Below are positions 43,732 to 51,714 of a stretch of DNA of 64,000 bases, piece by piece. A model generated the notes under the pieces. That model had not been told where the DNA came from and did no database searches. It saw nothing but the letters and a program-made list of their open reading frames with translations. Made by a program: the position numbers and the translations under genes. Numbering within the stretch: position 1 is the stretch's first letter; the number at the start of each line of letters is the position of its first letter. This DNA is from Aldehydirespirator sp965117015 (GTDB lineage: Bacteria > Actinomycetota > Acidimicrobiia > Acidimicrobiales > Aldehydirespiratoraceae): positions 2,170,001 to 2,234,000 of the forward strand of contig OZ220747.1 of the NCBI GenBank assembly GCA_965117015.1, in the 5' to 3' direction.

Positions 43732-44433
43732 ATGAAGCGGATCCTGGGGGTCGGCTGCCTGGCCGGTCTGGCCGCGGGCGTCGCGGCGGCCCTCTTTGCG
43801 GCGACCGCCGGCCGGGGACCGATACGAGACGCCATCGCCTTGGAGGACAGCATCAGCCACGCCACCAGCGGCGCGCATCACGAGGACCTCTTCAGCCGGG
43901 GAGTGCAGGAGATCGGCGGCGCGGTCGGGCTGGTCGTGTTCGGGCTGGCCCTGGGCGTCATCTTCTCCGTCGTGCTCGCCGCGGTGGGGCCCCGGCTGGT
44001 CGCGTCCACCCCCCTGGCCGCCTCGCTCCGGCTCGGGTTCTTCGGCTTCGTGGCCGTGGTCCTGGTGCCGTTCCTGAAGTACCCGGCCAACCCTCCGGCG
44101 GTCGGCGACCCCGCGACGGTCAACGAGCGCACCGTCCTGTACTTCGCCGTGCTGAGCCTGTCGATCCTGCTCACCTGGGCCGTATGGCGGTTCTATCGAG
44201 GCGTGACGCTGGCGCCGGTGGCCAAGGTCTGGGCGGCAGCGGCCCTCTACGGCGCCGGGCTCGCCGTGATCTTCCTGGCCCTGCCCGGCAACCCCGATGC
44301 CATCGACGCTCCCGCCGACCTGGTGTGGCGGTTCCGTCTGGCCTCGCTGGGAGGCCTGGCCGCGGCCTGGACGGTGCTGGCCCTGGTCACCGGCACCCTG
44401 CTCTCTAGACCAGCCCGGAGGCCGAGCGACTAG
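43732..44433 (+). CDS. cbtA: Cobalt transporter subunit CbtA
   Basis: 233 residues with about five membrane segments: an N-terminal one (GVGCLAGLAAGVAAALFAAT), GGAVGLVVFGLALGVIFSVV near 65, LGFFGFVAVVLVPFLKYPANP near 100, YFAVLSLSILLTWAVW near 140 and a last pair near 165-225. The FLKYPANPPAVGDPATV stretch is typical of CbtA. It begins 16 bases after cbtB, so the two are one operon. Convergent with the glycosyltransferase gene, with a repeat copy between. Confidence 0.86.
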   Translation: MKRILGVGCLAGLAAGVAAALFAATAGRGPIRDAIALEDSISHATSGAHHEDLFSRGVQEIGGAVGLVVFGLALGVIFSVVLAAVGPRLVASTPLAASLRLGFFGFVAVVLVPFLKYPANPPAVGDPATVNERTVLYFAVLSLSILLTWAVWRFYRGVTLAPVAKVWAAAALYGAGLAVIFLALPGNPDAIDAPADLVWRFRLASLGGLAAAWTVLALVTGTLLSRPARRPSD

Positions 44434-44456
44434 GCGGGCTAATCCGGCCCGTACGG

Positions 44457-44506
44457 GCGAGGCCGTGGCCCGAGCGGCCCGTGAGCGCAGCGAACAGGAG
44501 CGGGAA
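44457..44506 (+). repeat. Interspersed 50-base repeat, copy D
   Basis: Direct-orientation copy, identical to copy A except for GCGCAGC in place of GCGAAGC and ACAGGAG for ACAAGAG. It lies between the convergent cbtA and glycosyltransferase genes, eight bases from the end of the latter. Confidence 0.82.
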
Positions 44507-44513
44507 GCACAGC

Positions 44514-45671
44514 TCAAGCCTCGGTGTAGAGCTCCATGTGGCGCCGGGCGGTGCTGGTCCACGAGTAGCGGTTGGCGGTGACCTCCCCGGCGGCCCGCAG
44601 CCGGCGCACCAGCTCGGCGTCGTCTCGCACCCGGGCCATGCCGGCCGCCAGCGACGAGGGATCGGCGGCCCCGGTCAACACCGCGTCGACATCGTGGGTG
44701 AGGAACTCACCGAAGACCTCGATATCGGAGGCGACCACCGGCAGCCCGGCGGCCAGCGCTTCCAGCACGACCAGGCCCCAGCCCTCGCTGATCGACGGGA
44801 ACACGAAGCTGTCGGCCGCACCGAACCAGCCGGGCAGCTCCGCGTCGGGCACCGTGCCCACCAGCACCACGTCGTCGCCGAGACGCAGGCCGTGGGAGTC
44901 CAGCGATCCCAGTACCTCGTCCCGGTAGGCCCGGTAGTCCTGGAATGAGTGCCCGCCCACCACGGCCAGCATCGGGCGCCGGCCCGCCCCGGCCTTGAGC
45001 ATTCCCAGCGCCTCGACCAGGTAGCGCGAACCCTTTCGGGGCTCGATGCCTCCCACCGTCAGGAACAGGTGGCGCTCCCCGGCGTTGATCCTGGACCGCA
45101 GGGCGTCGCGCTCCTCCGCGGATCGAGCCGCGCCCGCGAACCGCTCGACCCGCACACCGTTGGTGACCACGGCCGCTTCCACGCCGTAGTCGTCGAGCAG
45201 GCGCCGCCGCCACGGCTCGCTGACCACCAGCACCCGGTCCGGTTCGGTGATGGCCGCGTCCTGGCACTCGATCAGCGCCGGGGTGGTGAAGTCGTCTATG
45301 TGGTGGACCGTGCGGAACAGCCGGAACCCGGCCCCGCGGTCGCGAACCCGGGCCGCGGCTCGGGCCGAGATGCAGTCCTGGGTGTGCACGATGTCGAAAC
45401 GGTCCGCGAGGTCGGTGTCGAGGCCCGATTCGAGAGCATCGATGTGGGAGAACACCCGCTCGGTCAGGGTTCCGGCCCGCGGTGGGGCCTCCACGATATG
45501 AACGGGCACGGTGGTCGGCCGGAAGAACCCTTCGGCCGGGTCGCCCAGGGCGACGAGGGTCACGTCGACACCCGCCGCGGCCAGGGCCTCTGCCAACTCC
45601 ACGCTGTGCACGGCACCGCCCCGGGGCCTCACCGAGTAGGTGGCGATGGCTATACGAGCCGACAGGGTCAC
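44514..45671 (-). CDS. Glycosyltransferase, MSMEG_0565-like (GT4)
   Basis: 385 residues, GTG start overlapping the FdrA stop. GT-B fold: N-terminal IATYSVRPRGGAVHSVELAEAL, VVTNGVRVERF near 175, the donor-binding FLTVGGIEPRKGSRYLVEAL near 212 and FVFPSISEGWGLVVLEALAAGLPVV near 300, the last being the GT4 E-x7-E motif. The combination fits the MSMEG_0565 glycosyltransferase family, a regular member of Nit1C-type clusters. Other Nit1C-type genes lie at 49048, 57969 and 59093. Its acceptor is unknown. It lies in one leftward operon with FdrA and carbamate kinase. Confidence 0.8.
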   Translation of the reverse strand: MTLSARIAIATYSVRPRGGAVHSVELAEALAAAGVDVTLVALGDPAEGFFRPTTVPVHIVEAPPRAGTLTERVFSHIDALESGLDTDLADRFDIVHTQDCISARAAARVRDRGAGFRLFRTVHHIDDFTTPALIECQDAAITEPDRVLVVSEPWRRRLLDDYGVEAAVVTNGVRVERFAGAARSAEERDALRSRINAGERHLFLTVGGIEPRKGSRYLVEALGMLKAGAGRRPMLAVVGGHSFQDYRAYRDEVLGSLDSHGLRLGDDVVLVGTVPDAELPGWFGAADSFVFPSISEGWGLVVLEALAAGLPVVASDIEVFGEFLTHDVDAVLTGAADPSSLAAGMARVRDDAELVRRLRAAGEVTANRYSWTSTARRHMELYTEA

Positions 45672-47221
45672 GCTGTCAGGTTCGTCGACAGGTCGTGATG
45701 GACGAGTGCAGGGTCGCGGTTCACGAGCGCGGCCGCGGCCAGAGCGGCCCGGGCGTTGGTCTCAGCCACGACGCAGCCCGCCTCCCGCATGATCGAACGC
45801 TGCCGCTCGAAGCCTTGGGGATCCCGGTCGGTGCCCAGCAAGTAGGCCACGACAGCCGCCCCTGACGCCACTATCTCGGCCGCGGCCGGAGCGAGCATGG
45901 CGGCCGGGTCCGGATGAGCGCCGTCTCCGATCACGACGTCGAGCAGCACCGCCGCCACCGTCGGATCCGAGACCTGGTCGCGCAGCCGTTCGAGCCTCGC
46001 CTCCGGATCGATCATGGGGTGGGGGCGTCCCACCGTGAACTCCTCCTCACCCAGGTCTAGGCACACGTGGCCGCCGGGCGGGCCAGGCAGCCCCCATTCA
46101 GGATCGAGCGGCGTGTTGGAGAACACCGGGCCGATGTGGCGGCTGGCGATGGTCATGGCCTCGTAGGCCAGCGTGCCCCCGCTGAACAGTCCTACCATCC
46201 GTCTCCGGCGCTGGTCGAGGGAGGTGGAGAGCCGGGCGGTCTCGGCGTCGATCGTGCCGATCGGGTCGGCTCCGGTGTGGCCGAGGCGATCCAGGGACTC
46301 CACCACGCCCTGCTCGAGCGTGTTGCACACCGCTACTCCGGGTGCCGCAGCCACGGGCCGGTCCAGACCGATCAGAGCGGCCACCATCGGCTTGCTGGTG
46401 GCCTTGGTCAGCAGACGCTCGGCCACAGCCGGAGCCGGCGGCTTGGAGACCAGCAGGATCAACTCCGTACCGGCGTGACGGTCGAACGCCTCCACCGCGG
46501 CTTCGGCCATGAGCCCGCCGACGTCCTCGGACAGGTCGCGGCCCCCCACGCCGATCACATGGGAGACGCCCGATCCCCAACGGTCGAGCAGGGTCATGGC
46601 CTCCTGGGCGCCCGTGCCCGCGGCCGCGACCACTCCCACCGGCCCCGGCGCCACCCGGTTGGAGAAGCCGAGGCCGACCCCGCCCAGTGCCGCCGTGCCC
46701 GCTCCCGGGCCCATCACCAGCCGGCCCAGCGAGCGGGCCCGCCGCTTCAGGTCGATCTCGTCGGCTAGGGGGACGTTGTCGCTGAACAGCAGCACGTCGA
46801 GGCCGCGGGTCAGGGCCTTGTGAGCCTCCAGGGCCGCGTACGGGCCCGGAACGGAGAGGATGGCGACGTTGGCCTCCGGTGCCATGACCAGGGCCTCGTC
46901 CAGGTCGGCGGGGCGTGTGTCGGCAGGCGGGGCGCCGCTGCGGGTTGACCCGCTCTCCTCGAACAGCACCGCCCAGGCTCTCAACAGGGCTGCCGGCAAG
47001 TGCTCGTCGGTGCCCCTGACCGCAAGGACGAGGTCGTTGGCCGCGGCCCCGTCGAGCCCTTCGGTCACTCCCTCGTCGAACAGGACCTCAAGGTTGGACG
47101 GCGTGGCCATGAGCGCCCAGGCCCAGTCGACGCCGGGAGCCTCCTGCATGGCGCGGGTCGCCTCGAGCAGTCGCACGCTGTCGACGTAGCAGTCTGCGAC
47201 AACCTTGGCTCTGGCGGTCAT
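45668..47221 (-). CDS. fdrA: FdrA-like protein (oxamate carbamoyltransferase subunit, AllF type)
   Basis: 517 residues. FdrA relatives resemble succinyl-CoA synthetase alpha and beta chains: a CoA-ligase-like domain with FSNRVAPGPVGVVAAAGTGAQEAM near 210 and GVSHVIGVGGRDLSEDVGG near 240, then SGGTLAYEAM near 350 and a C-terminal domain ending near VIGDGAHPDP. In E. coli, FdrA with the DUF1116 and DUF2877 proteins forms oxamate carbamoyltransferase, which yields carbamoyl phosphate. Both partner families are encoded elsewhere in this window (59661 and 50031). The next gene upstream is carbamate kinase, which would use the product. Confidence 0.83.
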   Translation of the reverse strand: MTARAKVVADCYVDSVRLLEATRAMQEAPGVDWAWALMATPSNLEVLFDEGVTEGLDGAAANDLVLAVRGTDEHLPAALLRAWAVLFEESGSTRSGAPPADTRPADLDEALVMAPEANVAILSVPGPYAALEAHKALTRGLDVLLFSDNVPLADEIDLKRRARSLGRLVMGPGAGTAALGGVGLGFSNRVAPGPVGVVAAAGTGAQEAMTLLDRWGSGVSHVIGVGGRDLSEDVGGLMAEAAVEAFDRHAGTELILLVSKPPAPAVAERLLTKATSKPMVAALIGLDRPVAAAPGVAVCNTLEQGVVESLDRLGHTGADPIGTIDAETARLSTSLDQRRRRMVGLFSGGTLAYEAMTIASRHIGPVFSNTPLDPEWGLPGPPGGHVCLDLGEEEFTVGRPHPMIDPEARLERLRDQVSDPTVAAVLLDVVIGDGAHPDPAAMLAPAAAEIVASGAAVVAYLLGTDRDPQGFERQRSIMREAGCVVAETNARAALAAAALVNRDPALVHHDLSTNLTA

Positions 47222-47233
47222 GGCGTCGATCCG

Positions 47234-48214
47234 TCAGTGGACCGGCGCGGGCACGGGGTCCGGCACGATCCGTGTGCCCCGGGATCCCTCGATCACACCG
47301 GCGGGCTCATCGAGGGTCGCGTAGACCAGCTCGGGCGTGGTGATGGCCGAGATCCGCTCCGGCGACTCGACGAACTCGATGGCGGCCTCGACCTTCGGTC
47401 CCATGCTGCCGGGAGGGAACTGACCGTCAACCAGATGGCGCCGGGCGTCGGACGCGGTCATCTCGGTGACGGTCTGCTCCTGGGGGGTGCCGAAGTTGAG
47501 GCGCACCGCGTCCACGCCGGTCACCATAACCAGGGCTTGGGCGCCGACGGAGTCGGCGATCCGCTCCGCGGCGAAGTCCTTGTCGATGACGGCGTCCACC
47601 CCCCGGTATGCGCCGTCGGCCGAGCGCGCTACCGGGATGCCTCCGCCGCCGCCGGCCACGACGATGTATCCGAGGTCGACCAGAGTCGATATGGCCGAAG
47701 CCTCGATGGGGGCCATCGGCCGCGGCGACGGGACCACGCGCCGGTAGCCCCGGCCCGAGTCCTCGACCATGGTCCACCCCCGCACCGATGCCAGCGCGTC
47801 CGCCTCGGCCCGGTCGAAGAAGGGACCGATGGGCTTGGTGGGGTGCGACAGGGCAGGATCGCCGGGGTCGATCTCGACGTGCGTGATGACGGACACCGCT
47901 CCCGCGATCTCGCGCTTGCAGACCTCGTTGAGGGCCAGGCAGATAAGGCTCCCCAGCTGTCCCTGGGTCATGGCGCCCAGGGTGAAGAGGGGCAGGGCCG
48001 GCACGAGGTCGGTCGAGCCCTCGTGCTGGATGGCCAGGTTGCCTACCTGGGGACCGTTGCCGTGCACGATCACCACGTTCCATCCCTTCCGGATCAGCGA
48101 GCGAACTGAGTGGGCCATGGCCAGGGCGTTGGTGTACTGCTCCTCGAGGGTGCCGCGTTGGTCCTCGCGAATGAGTGCATTGCCTCCGAGAGCGAGAATT
48201 GCGGTCTCGGCCAA
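47234..48214 (-). CDS. arcC: Carbamate kinase
   Basis: 326 residues from a TTG with AGGAG six bases upstream; no ATG or GTG fits the N-terminus (ETAILALGGNALIRED). Amino-acid-kinase fold: GGNALI at 8-13, VIVHGNGPQVGNL near 47, VAGGGGGIPV near 210, DKDFAAERIAD near 235 and GSMGPKVEAAIEFV near 290. It makes ATP, ammonia and CO2 from carbamoyl phosphate. No arginine deiminase genes are nearby; the partner is the FdrA set, so the role resembles E. coli AllK in allantoin use rather than ArcC. Confidence 0.92.
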   Translation of the reverse strand: MAETAILALGGNALIREDQRGTLEEQYTNALAMAHSVRSLIRKGWNVVIVHGNGPQVGNLAIQHEGSTDLVPALPLFTLGAMTQGQLGSLICLALNEVCKREIAGAVSVITHVEIDPGDPALSHPTKPIGPFFDRAEADALASVRGWTMVEDSGRGYRRVVPSPRPMAPIEASAISTLVDLGYIVVAGGGGGIPVARSADGAYRGVDAVIDKDFAAERIADSVGAQALVMVTGVDAVRLNFGTPQEQTVTEMTASDARRHLVDGQFPPGSMGPKVEAAIEFVESPERISAITTPELVYATLDEPAGVIEGSRGTRIVPDPVPAPVH

Positions 48215-48377
48215 GGCTCGCTCCTCTCGCCAGACCCGCCGGGTCCGTCGGATCCGAACGGAGCCCTCAAGTCTGCCGATAGCAGAACCGACTTTCTTAT
48301 AGTAGATGAGAGGCGATGGGCCGTGCCAAGCTTCGGGACTGCCGGGGCGGCGCCGCAGACGACAAGGAGCGATGACG
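48215..48377. promoter_or_regulatory. Divergent promoter region with TATAGT box
   Basis: 163 bases between the leftward carbamate kinase operon and the rightward unknown gene. TATAGT lies at 48298-48303 in the context TTTCTTATAGTAGATG. Nine bases (TCTTATAGT) are shared with the element before the nitrile hydratase operon (55526-55534). AAGGAG at 48364-48369 is the ribosome site for the gene at 48378. Confidence 0.5.
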
Positions 48378-49034
48378 ATGCCGAGCGGTGTGAGCGACGC
48401 AGACCCCACCGCGGTGTTGGCCGCCCATTGGAATGAGAGTGAGCGCCGCCTGTATCCGACGGCCACCACCAACCCCGACGCCTACCAGTCGGCGGTGAGG
48501 CTGGTCCGTGCCGTGGCCGACGCTCTGTCCGATGTGTCCGACCTCGGGGAACTGGCCCAGCGCTGGGAGTACCGCTCCGCCGTCCTGGAAGCAGCGGTCA
48601 GCGCCACTGGCGAAACGGTCGCCTACGGCCTCACTGAGGCGACCGCCGGCTGCGGGTTCGCCATCCGCCGCCGCGAGTTGCTGAACGAACGAGCCGAGCG
48701 TGAGCGCCATGAACGTATCGCCGCGGCACGGGATGCAGGCGAGGCGTGGGCGGTGATCCACGAGCAGGGCGACCTGGCTTCTGGGCTGGTCGACCCCTAC
48801 CAGTGCATGGAGATGCACCTGCTAACCGGGCTGACCGTGGTGAGCATGGTTGAGCCCGACCCGTCGACCATGACCCCCCTCTACGTGGTGACGGTGACGG
48901 CGATGGGGGAGCCCGGCGGAGGCGCGCCCGGCATCGACGCGGGCTCCTTCGAGGATCTGGAGACGGCCGATCCGGAGCTGTTCGAGGGCAACCGGCGGGC
49001 TATGAGAAGTCGCGTCGAGGCGGCTGGAGCTTGA
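48378..49034 (+). CDS. Unknown 218-residue protein
   Basis: The ATG at 48378 is chosen because AAGGAG lies eight bases upstream; an ATG six bases earlier is too close. I recognise no family. It is acidic and mostly helical: HWNESERRLYPTATTNPDAY near 15, a helical stretch with LLNERAERERHERIAAARDA near 115, and a C-terminal beta-rich part with TGLTVVSMVEPDPSTMTPLY near 155. No membrane segment or signal peptide. It opens divergently from the carbamate kinase operon and is convergent with the AIR-synthase-like gene, so it probably belongs to the same pathway. Confidence 0.68.
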   Translation: MPSGVSDADPTAVLAAHWNESERRLYPTATTNPDAYQSAVRLVRAVADALSDVSDLGELAQRWEYRSAVLEAAVSATGETVAYGLTEATAGCGFAIRRRELLNERAERERHERIAAARDAGEAWAVIHEQGDLASGLVDPYQCMEMHLLTGLTVVSMVEPDPSTMTPLYVVTVTAMGEPGGGAPGIDAGSFEDLETADPELFEGNRRAMRSRVEAAGA

Positions 49035-49047
49035 GTTGGCCCAGCGT

Positions 49048-50037
49048 CTAGCTCCACAGTCCGGTGATGGGCTCGCTCCTGAGGTCGAACACCTCGCGGC
49101 TCGCGTCCCGGTGTCGCACCGTGAGCAGGCCGCTGCCGGTGATGGTGCCGGCCACCGCAGCGGCCAGCCCCGCCGAGTGGAACAGGTCCAGGCACTCGTC
49201 GGGCCGGTCGGTGGTGAGCCAGAACGCATAGGTCGGGAAGCAGACGAGCCAGCGATCCAGGCGCACCCCGGCCGGGACCGGCAGCTCGTCCAGGTCGATC
49301 TCGGCCCCGAGCCGTTCGGGCTCGAGAAGCATCGCCAGCGAGCCGATCGAGCCGGCCATGCTGACGTCCTTGGCCGCCGACGCGAGTTCCTGTTGCGCCG
49401 CTTGGGCCAGCAGGCGCACGTCGGCAGCCAGACGCGATTCGCGGGAGCCGACGGTTGTGAAGAATGGAAAGTCGCTCCTCATGCGGCCTTCGAGGCAGCA
49501 GGCGAACACGAGGTGCTGGCCCTCACGGGCCCGGCTCACCGACAGGACCCGCCCGGCGTCCCCGACGGCGAAGGCCGACAGCGCCGGTTCGCCGTCGTGC
49601 TCGGTGATGTGACCGCCCACGACCGGCACGTCGTAGAGGGCGGCCGCCTCGACCATGCCGCCCAGCGCCTCAGCCGCCATGGAGGCCGGCGCCACCACCG
49701 TGTTCACGATGCCTCTGGGGACGGCCCCCATGGCCGCCAGGTCGTTGACGTTGGCGAGCACGGCCGATACGCCCGCGGCCCGGGGGTCGGAGGCCACGAA
49801 CGCCGGGTGCATCGCCTCGCCGCACACGATGACCGAGCTTCCGGCGGGCACTTCCACGACGGCGCCGTCGTCGCCCGGCCCGGCCACCGGATCGGAGGCT
49901 CCGACGACCCGGCGCACGACCCCGATGGCTCTCTTGGCCCGCAGACCGGCATGGTCGCGGACTGCGGTCACCAGCTGGTCCAGCGATGGTTCCTCGGGCG
50001 ATGACTGCTCCAGTGGGAACTCCTCGGGCGATGGCAC
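49048..50037 (-). CDS. AIR synthase-related protein, sll0787 type
   Basis: 329 residues from a GTG at 50037; TACGGT lies six bases upstream on this strand, fitting a leaderless start. PurM/ThiL/HypE superfamily of ATP-using enzymes: GPGDDGAVVEVPAGSSVIVCGEA near 52-75, LANVNDLAAMGAVPRGIVNTV near 95, VVGGHITEHDGEPALSAFAVG near 140 and KDVSMAGSIGSLAML near 215. This sll0787-like branch is a standard member of Nit1C-type clusters beside the radical SAM and N-acetyltransferase proteins found at 57969 and 59093. The substrate is unknown. Its start overlaps, head to head, that of the DUF2877 gene. Confidence 0.82.
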   Translation of the reverse strand: MPSPEEFPLEQSSPEEPSLDQLVTAVRDHAGLRAKRAIGVVRRVVGASDPVAGPGDDGAVVEVPAGSSVIVCGEAMHPAFVASDPRAAGVSAVLANVNDLAAMGAVPRGIVNTVVAPASMAAEALGGMVEAAALYDVPVVGGHITEHDGEPALSAFAVGDAGRVLSVSRAREGQHLVFACCLEGRMRSDFPFFTTVGSRESRLAADVRLLAQAAQQELASAAKDVSMAGSIGSLAMLLEPERLGAEIDLDELPVPAGVRLDRWLVCFPTYAFWLTTDRPDECLDLFHSAGLAAAVAGTITGSGLLTVRHRDASREVFDLRSEPITGLWS

Positions 50038-50873
50038 GGCCGCACCGTACAGCAGCAGCCGACTCGGTCTCCGCGGTCTCGGTCGGCCAGGCCGTGCTGG
50101 AGGCGACATCGGACGGCTTCGCCGGCCGGGTGGAGGGCGTCTTCGGTGGCGGGTTCTACGTCTCGGGACCCTCCGGGGCGGTGTTCGCCGTTCTAGGACC
50201 CAGGTTCTGGCCCGGACCCCTGCATCTGGTGACCGGCACGACGGCGGTGCTCCCCGCCGCGCACGACCCGGTGAGGCTCTCCGGCGACGAGTTGGTGGCA
50301 GGGCCGCTTCGTGTCCGCCTAGCCGGATGCCGCCGCTGGGGGCCGCGCCTGCCCGAGCATGTGAGCGCTGACTTGCCGGCATGGCGGGATCTGGTTGAGT
50401 GTGCCGCCCCCGAACTGGCCGCCGTGTGGTCTCCACTGATCCAAGATCTGGGCCGCGCCGACCTGGTGGCCGCGTTCGGTCGCCTCCAGGGCCGCGGGAC
50501 GGGGCTCACCCCCAGCGGCGACGACGTGCTCGCGGGGATCCTGCTGGTCGGCGCTATCGACCCGGCCCAGCGTCGCGTTCTGACCGACCTGGCCCTGAAG
50601 GCGCGCACTACCCCGTTGAGCCGGGCCTTCCTGCGATGGGCCGCGTCCGGCCAGAGCATCCAGCCCGCTCACGCCCTGCTGGAAGCGGCTGCGTCCGGCG
50701 ACCAGTCGGGGATGCGCGGGGCGGCGGCGTCACTGGCCGAGGTGGGCGCCACGTCGGGCCGGGCCCTAGTGGCCGGCATCGCTCTGGGCGCCACCGAACT
50801 CGCCCGTAGGATGGTGCCCCGGCCCAACGACGTGTGGCGCCGGGCAGGAGATCACCCGGATGCCCATCCCTGA
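50031..50873 (+). CDS. DUF2877 protein (oxamate carbamoyltransferase subunit, AllH type)
   Basis: 280 residues from the ATG at 50031; a GTG at 50094 is an alternative start. DUF2877 features are GVFGGGFYVSGPSGAVFAVLG near 40-60 and the conserved GRGTGLTPSGDDVLAGIL near 155, followed by TTPLSRAFLRWAASGQ near 195. In E. coli the DUF2877 protein YlbF/AllH is one of three subunits of oxamate carbamoyltransferase with FdrA and YlbE. The three families are all present here, spread over 16 kb. It overlaps the phosphosulfolactate synthase gene by 14 bases, so it heads the operon running to 55490. Confidence 0.8.
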   Translation: MARPHRTAAADSVSAVSVGQAVLEATSDGFAGRVEGVFGGGFYVSGPSGAVFAVLGPRFWPGPLHLVTGTTAVLPAAHDPVRLSGDELVAGPLRVRLAGCRRWGPRLPEHVSADLPAWRDLVECAAPELAAVWSPLIQDLGRADLVAAFGRLQGRGTGLTPSGDDVLAGILLVGAIDPAQRRVLTDLALKARTTPLSRAFLRWAASGQSIQPAHALLEAAASGDQSGMRGAAASLAEVGATSGRALVAGIALGATELARRMVPRPNDVWRRAGDHPDAHP

Positions 50874-51711
50874 GTCCCCCCGGTTCCTTCAGACCGGCGC
50901 CCGGACGGCCAAGCCGCGCCGTCGCGGCATCACCCACGTCATAGACACCGGCACGCCGCGGGCGGGAATCGAGGCGCTGGTTAGGGCTCACGGCGAGTTC
51001 GTGGACGTCTGGAAGTTCGGTTTCGGCACCGCCTACGTCGACGCCGCGATCGCATCCAAGATCGAGTTGCTCCAGGCCCACGACATCAAGGCCTGCCCCG
51101 GGGGCACCTTGCTGGAGGCCGCCTGGTGGCAGGGCCGCAGCGACGAGTTCTTCGGTTGGGCCCGGGCCCTTGGATTCGACTGTGTGGAGGTCTCGAGGGG
51201 CGCGACCGAACTGCCCCCAAGCGCCAAGCTGGCACTGATCGCCGCGGCCCGCGACCACACCTTCGAGGTGTTCTCCGAGGTGGGGAGCAAGGACCCCGGC
51301 GAGCCGGCCCGTCCGGAGCAGTGGCTCGAAGAGGCACGCCGCGACATCGACAGCGGGGCGTGCTGGCTGGTTGCCGAGGGTCGCGAGAGCGGGACCGTGG
51401 GCCTCTACACCGCCGACGGGCTGGTGAGGGCCGACCTGGTGGATGCCCTCGAGGGTTCTGCGCTGGGGACTCCGGTCGTGTACGAGGCGCCGCGCCGGGA
51501 GCAGCAGGCGTGGCTCGTCAACCGCTTGGGGACGAACGCCAACCTGGCGAACGTCGCGGGCGACGAGGTACTGGCCGTGGAGGCCCTCAGGCGCGGGCTG
51601 CGATCCGACACGCTGCGGATGCAACTTCCTGCCGGAACCGGCGGCGAGGGCTCATCGCCGCCGTCGGTCGAGGAGTCCCAGCCGACTCTGGGCGCGAACC
51701 CCCGCCCTTAG
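50860..51711 (+). CDS. comA: Phosphosulfolactate synthase (ComA/XcbB1 family)
   Basis: 283 residues with AGGAGA eight bases before the ATG. TIM-barrel enzyme adding sulfite to phosphoenolpyruvate to give phosphosulfolactate. Family stretches are GITHVIDTGTPRAGIEALV near 24-42, VDVWKFGFGTAYVD near 50-63, KACPGGTLLEAAWWQG near 75-90, GFDCVEVSRGATELP near 105 and FEVFSEVGSKDP near 130. This is the first step of coenzyme M synthesis in archaea and in bacteria such as Xanthobacter, and also makes sulfolactate in Bacillus spores. Two lyase-superfamily genes follow within the operon, favouring a coenzyme-M-like route. Confidence 0.87.
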   Translation: MPIPESPRFLQTGARTAKPRRRGITHVIDTGTPRAGIEALVRAHGEFVDVWKFGFGTAYVDAAIASKIELLQAHDIKACPGGTLLEAAWWQGRSDEFFGWARALGFDCVEVSRGATELPPSAKLALIAAARDHTFEVFSEVGSKDPGEPARPEQWLEEARRDIDSGACWLVAEGRESGTVGLYTADGLVRADLVDALEGSALGTPVVYEAPRREQQAWLVNRLGTNANLANVAGDEVLAVEALRRGLRSDTLRMQLPAGTGGEGSSPPSVEESQPTLGANPRP

Positions 51712-51714
51712 GCC

